From positions 1 to 8,501 of the forward strand of contig CAJWZG010000119.1 of the NCBI GenBank assembly GCA_913049565.1: 8,501 nucleotides of DNA. The letters are read 5' to 3'. The translations under genes were made by a program, and so were the position numbers. The notes under the pieces were generated by a model. It saw only the letters and a program-made list of their open reading frames with translations, did no database searches and was not told the origin of the DNA. Below are positions 5,971-8,501 of this stretch, piece by piece. This DNA comes from an uncultured Gammaproteobacteria bacterium. Lineage in GTDB: Bacteria > Pseudomonadota > Gammaproteobacteria > Pseudomonadales > Azotimanducaceae_A. The stretch's first letter is position 1; each line of letters opens with the position of its first letter.

Positions 5971-6768
5971 ATGCCCTCGACCATTCCTACCTTTGAATCT
6001 AACGCGCCAGCGAGCAGCATTGCATCGGCCTTAGGAGAGGCTGGCTGTGCTGTCGTTAGTGGAGTTAACGATGCGGACCAACGACAAACCATTGTCAGCG
6101 AGTTAGATCCGTTTATGGCACATGCTGACTACAGTGACGAAGACGACCCAGAGGAATTCTATCCAGCGAACACGCGGCGAGTTTCGGCCTTAATCGCACG
6201 TTCGCCATCGGTGACCGATGGTCTGCTGATGCACCCGATCAGCACAGCAATTTGCGATACCCACTTAACGCCCAACGCAAAATTCGGTTATCAGGTACAT
6301 GTCACTGCCGGGTTGGAAGTGGGCCCCGGAGCACGGGCCCAGGTACTGCATCGCGAAGAAGACTCTTTTACCTTCTTCCAGCTGCCTAGGCCCAACATCA
6401 TCGTCGCAAGCATGTGGGCAATGTCAGAGTTTCGCACGGACAACGGCGCCACTTTGATCGTACCCGGTAGCCACTTGTGGCCTGCAGACCGAGTCCCTCA
6501 GCGCCATGAAATCCTCAGTGTAGAAATGCCGGCTGGCTCGGTGCTGTACTGGATGGGAGGTTTACTGCATGGCGCGGGGGCCAACACTTCTCGAGATTGG
6601 CGATACGGTATTATCTTGACTTACTCGCTAGGTTGGGTGCGCCAAGAGGAAAATCAGTATTTAGATATACCTCCTCGGCGACTGACCGAGCTATCCCCTG
6701 AAGCCAAGCGCATTGCCGGAATTGAAATGTACGATGCGCTGGGTTTCTATGACCCGACTGTCAGTTAA
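5971..6768 (+). CDS. phytanoyl-CoA dioxygenase (PhyH) family Fe(II)/2-oxoglutarate oxygenase
   Basis: The 265-residue product has the PhyH double-stranded beta-helix layout. An N-terminal helical part (LGEAGCAVVSGV) comes before the iron site, which is made by His127 and Glu129 (HRE in QVLHREED) and the distal His200 (LLHGAG). Arg211, eleven residues after His200 (DWRYG), is the likely 2-oxoglutarate carboxylate ligand. The core signature DNGATLIVPGSHLWP (157-171) is typical. Most family members have HxD, so HxE is a variant, though still a competent facial triad. PhyH-family enzymes hydroxylate lipid, terpenoid and secondary-metabolite substrates, and the real substrate here is unknown. There is no signal peptide. 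GGAGAAG lies a few bases before the ATG. The P450 gene follows after 144 bp on the same strand and may be cotranscribed, suggesting successive oxidation of one substrate. Confidence 0.93.
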   Translation: MPSTIPTFESNAPASSIASALGEAGCAVVSGVNDADQRQTIVSELDPFMAHADYSDEDDPEEFYPANTRRVSALIARSPSVTDGLLMHPISTAICDTHLTPNAKFGYQVHVTAGLEVGPGARAQVLHREEDSFTFFQLPRPNIIVASMWAMSEFRTDNGATLIVPGSHLWPADRVPQRHEILSVEMPAGSVLYWMGGLLHGAGANTSRDWRYGIILTYSLGWVRQEENQYLDIPPRRLTELSPEAKRIAGIEMYDALGFYDPTVS

Positions 6769-6855
6769 ACCCCAGCTAAACCTCAGTTGATCCTCAATTG
6801 CCTATCCGGCCCCGCCTGGAAGTGCGCCTATCGGAAATCAACCAAAGACTCCCCT

Positions 6856-6872
6856 CTCGAAGCAACTTCGGG
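6856..6872 (+). other. small hairpin in the PhyH-P450 intergenic space
   Basis: CTCGAAG (6856-6862) pairs with CTTCGGG (6866-6872) through seven pairs including one G-U, around a CAA loop. It lies 40 bp before the P450 start. No T-run follows, so it is not a standard terminator; it could stabilise or separate the two messages. The rest of the 144-bp spacer shows nothing I can name. Confidence 0.3.
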
Positions 6873-6912
6873 CATTCTTCTGCTTAGGACGAGCGGGAGT
6901 AGGTAGACAACT

Positions 6913-8166
6913 ATGAGTGCAGGCACAGGGCTAACAGCGAACGCTGAGGCGCAGGATATCGGCGACATCGACAGCTTTGATGTCAGTCGGGCCCGCATGT
7001 TCTCAAAGGACATATGGCGGCCGTATTTCAAGCGCCTGCGCGAAGAGTCCCCGGTGCATTTCCACCCAGAGTCGGCCTTCGGCCCCTACTGGTCTGTTAC
7101 CACTTTCGATCACATTATGGCGGTGGACAAAAACAACAAGCAGTTTTCTTCTGCTCGCGGCATCACCTTAGTTGATCAAGACCCTAATTTACCCACCCAA
7201 AGTTTCATTACCGCAGACCAGCCGCGGCATGGGCCTGAGCGCAAAGCGGTACAGCCGGTCGTTGCGCCGAAGAACCTAACTAATTTGGAATCGTTGATAC
7301 GGGATCGTGTCATTGAAATTCTCGATCGACTGCCTCTCAGCAAACCCTTCAACTGGGTAGACACCGTTTCTATCAACCTGACAACCCAGATGCTAGCAAC
7401 CCTCTTTGGCTTCCCCTTTGAAGAGAGGCACAAACTCACTGCCTGGTCAGATAACTTTACCAACGGCGTTCGCCGGGACGATATCGAAGGACTAAAGGCG
7501 CGCAAGCAGATGATGATCGAGTGTCTCGAGTTTTTTCAGGCCCTATGGCTTCAGCGTAAAGCAGAGCCCGTCGAAGGCTTCGACTTGATCTCTTTAATGC
7601 AGTGCGACCCGACCACAGCGGATATGGTTGACCGGCCGATGGACTACTTGGGCAATCTCGGTCTGTTGATCGTTGGCGGGAATGACACCACCCGTAACTC
7701 CATCACCGGCGGTGTGCTGGCTTTGAACCAAAACCCCCAGGAATACGCCAAACTCCGAGCGAACAATTCGCTAATCAATTCCATGGTGCCGGAAATTATT
7801 CGCTGGCAAACACCCCTAACCCATATGCGGCGCACGGCGTTAGAAGATGTGGAGCTCGGTGGCAAAACTATTCGCAAGGGTGACAAAGTGGTGATGTGGT
7901 ATATCAGCGGAAACCGCGACGACAGCGTTATCGAGCATGCAGACGATTTCATTATCGATCGCAGCAACCCTCGCCACCACGTTTCTTTCGGCTTCGGGAT
8001 TCATCGTTGTATGGGCAATCGACTGGCGGAAATGCAGCTTAGAGTGCTGTGGGAGGAAATTATGCAGCGCTACAAAAAGATTGAAGTGGTTGGACCGGAA
8101 CAACGCATCCATTCGAACTTCGTGCGCGGCTACACAGACCTACCTGTCGTGGTTCATCCTCATTAG
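6913..8166 (+). CDS. cytochrome P450, CYP153 type (terminal alkane/fatty-acid hydroxylase family)
   Basis: The 417-residue soluble bacterial P450 has all core motifs: I-helix GGNDTT (255-260) with the oxygen-activating acid-Thr pair, the K-helix ExxR (Glu294 to Arg297 in PEIIRW), and the heme loop FGFGIHRCMG with the axial thiolate Cys366. Several stretches match CYP153 as I remember it: FGPYWSVT near 56-63, SINLTTQMLATLFGFPFE (153-170), TRNSITGGVLALNQNP (260-275), QTPLTHMRRTAL, KGDKVVMWY, and FVRGYTDLPV at the C-terminus. CYP153 enzymes hydroxylate the terminal methyl group of medium-chain alkanes, cyclic hydrocarbons or fatty acids, using a separate ferredoxin and NAD(P)H ferredoxin reductase. 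Neither partner is in the window. The exact substrate range is not readable. AGG (6901-6903) lies nine bases before the ATG. It shares orientation with the PhyH gene and is followed at once by an overlapping or abutting open frame. Confidence 0.96.
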   Translation: MSAGTGLTANAEAQDIGDIDSFDVSRARMFSKDIWRPYFKRLREESPVHFHPESAFGPYWSVTTFDHIMAVDKNNKQFSSARGITLVDQDPNLPTQSFITADQPRHGPERKAVQPVVAPKNLTNLESLIRDRVIEILDRLPLSKPFNWVDTVSINLTTQMLATLFGFPFEERHKLTAWSDNFTNGVRRDDIEGLKARKQMMIECLEFFQALWLQRKAEPVEGFDLISLMQCDPTTADMVDRPMDYLGNLGLLIVGGNDTTRNSITGGVLALNQNPQEYAKLRANNSLINSMVPEIIRWQTPLTHMRRTALEDVELGGKTIRKGDKVVMWYISGNRDDSVIEHADDFIIDRSNPRHHVSFGFGIHRCMGNRLAEMQLRVLWEEIMQRYKKIEVVGPEQRIHSNFVRGYTDLPVVVHPH

Positions 8167-8501
8167 CCCCGTACTACTAGGTATTGCCCTGCTGCTTGGC
8201 CTGACTAGTGCGGCGTCGATAAATCAAACCGCATCAGAATTTTACGCTGAAAAAAATAGGGCCGAGGCCCGCTACACAACCTGCCTCGATAACGTCAGCG
8301 CCCAACAAACCGAGATCGGCAGCAATAGCACCGCAAGAGGCGCAGTTTGGCCATGTTTTCACCAACAAATACTTGCCGGCGAGTACGTCAACAAGCGCTC
8401 TGCTTTGGCCGAGATAGCAAACCCTAGCGACGATCAAAGGACCCTATATCTCATCACTTTGACTGGTTTACGTTGGTTAGGAGCCATTACTCCGATAGGT
8501 G
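8090..8501 (+). CDS. partial open frame with N-terminal hydrophobic segment, 3' end beyond the window
   Basis: A frame without stops runs off the right edge. From about 8144 it encodes a strongly hydrophobic stretch (WFILISPVLLGIALLLG) followed by a polar region. That region has Cys in YTTCLDNV and WPCFHQQ and the helical segments ASEFYAEKNRAEARY and LAGEYVNKRSALAEI. This reads as a membrane-anchored or exported protein. No ATG or GTG is available in frame between about 8000 and the hydrophobic stretch, so the start is uncertain. TTG at 8090 is the best conventional candidate. It would put 18 residues before the hydrophobic stretch and overlap the P450 gene by 77 bases. I do not recognise the family. 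The frame could be fortuitous in its first part, but the region after 8166 is otherwise empty. Confidence 0.5.
   Translation, partial: MDRNNASIRTSCAATQTYLSWFILISPVLLGIALLLGLTSAASINQTASEFYAEKNRAEARYTTCLDNVSAQQTEIGSNSTARGAVWPCFHQQILAGEYVNKRSALAEIANPSDDQRTLYLITLTGLRWLGAITPIG

Noticed and set aside
5861..6034. Open frame starting at GTG in the divergent intergenic region, 57 residues
   Set aside because: No ribosome site, more than a third of it overlaps the well-supported PhyH gene in another frame, and no recognisable motif, although its first part reads as plausible protein.
8234..8437. Minus-strand open frame near the right edge
   Set aside because: It lies opposite the longer plus-strand frame that has a membrane segment, has no ribosome site and no recognisable motif.

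Overview
The window looks like chromosomal DNA of a marine-type gammaproteobacterium. This is an inference from three things: near-balanced base composition, a leuX-like tRNA-Leu(CAA) with encoded CCA, and catabolic genes (CYP153-type P450, PhyH-type oxygenase, COG3565 VOC protein) that are common in hydrocarbon- and lipid-degrading marine Proteobacteria. No taxonomic marker beyond the tRNA is present. There are no insertion sequences, CRISPR arrays or integrase in the window.

Layout. Bases 1-82 are the 3' part of a tRNA-Leu gene; its first five or so bases lie outside the window. It is followed on the plus strand by two small envelope proteins: a 100-aa predicted lipoprotein (209-511) and an exported 150-aa protein with an ABM-like ferredoxin fold (584-1036). 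A minus-strand run then covers 1063-5751. Read from its 5' end it holds a cytosolic copper amine oxidase, a small exported protein of unknown function, a COG3565-type VOC metalloprotein, a striking asparagine-ladder coiled-coil protein, and a second VOC protein with one altered metal ligand. The gaps between these genes are 140-230 bp, so they are probably several transcription units rather than one tight operon.

At 5752-5970 transcription diverges. To the right, on the plus strand, lie a phytanoyl-CoA-dioxygenase-family Fe(II)/2-oxoglutarate oxygenase (5971-6768), a CYP153-type cytochrome P450 (6913-8166), and an open frame with an N-terminal hydrophobic segment that runs off the window end.

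How the genes may work together. The copper amine oxidase (amine to aldehyde), PhyH oxygenase and CYP153 (terminal C-H hydroxylation) form a divergent oxidative locus. That fits a catabolic or tailoring route for an aliphatic or terpenoid substrate, possibly with an amine function. The substrate cannot be read from the sequence, and the ferredoxin and reductase that a CYP153 needs are not in the window. The most unusual object is the coiled-coil protein, with seven Asn residues spaced exactly seven apart and encoded by degenerate 21-bp repeats. No gap longer than 300 bases lacks a gene.
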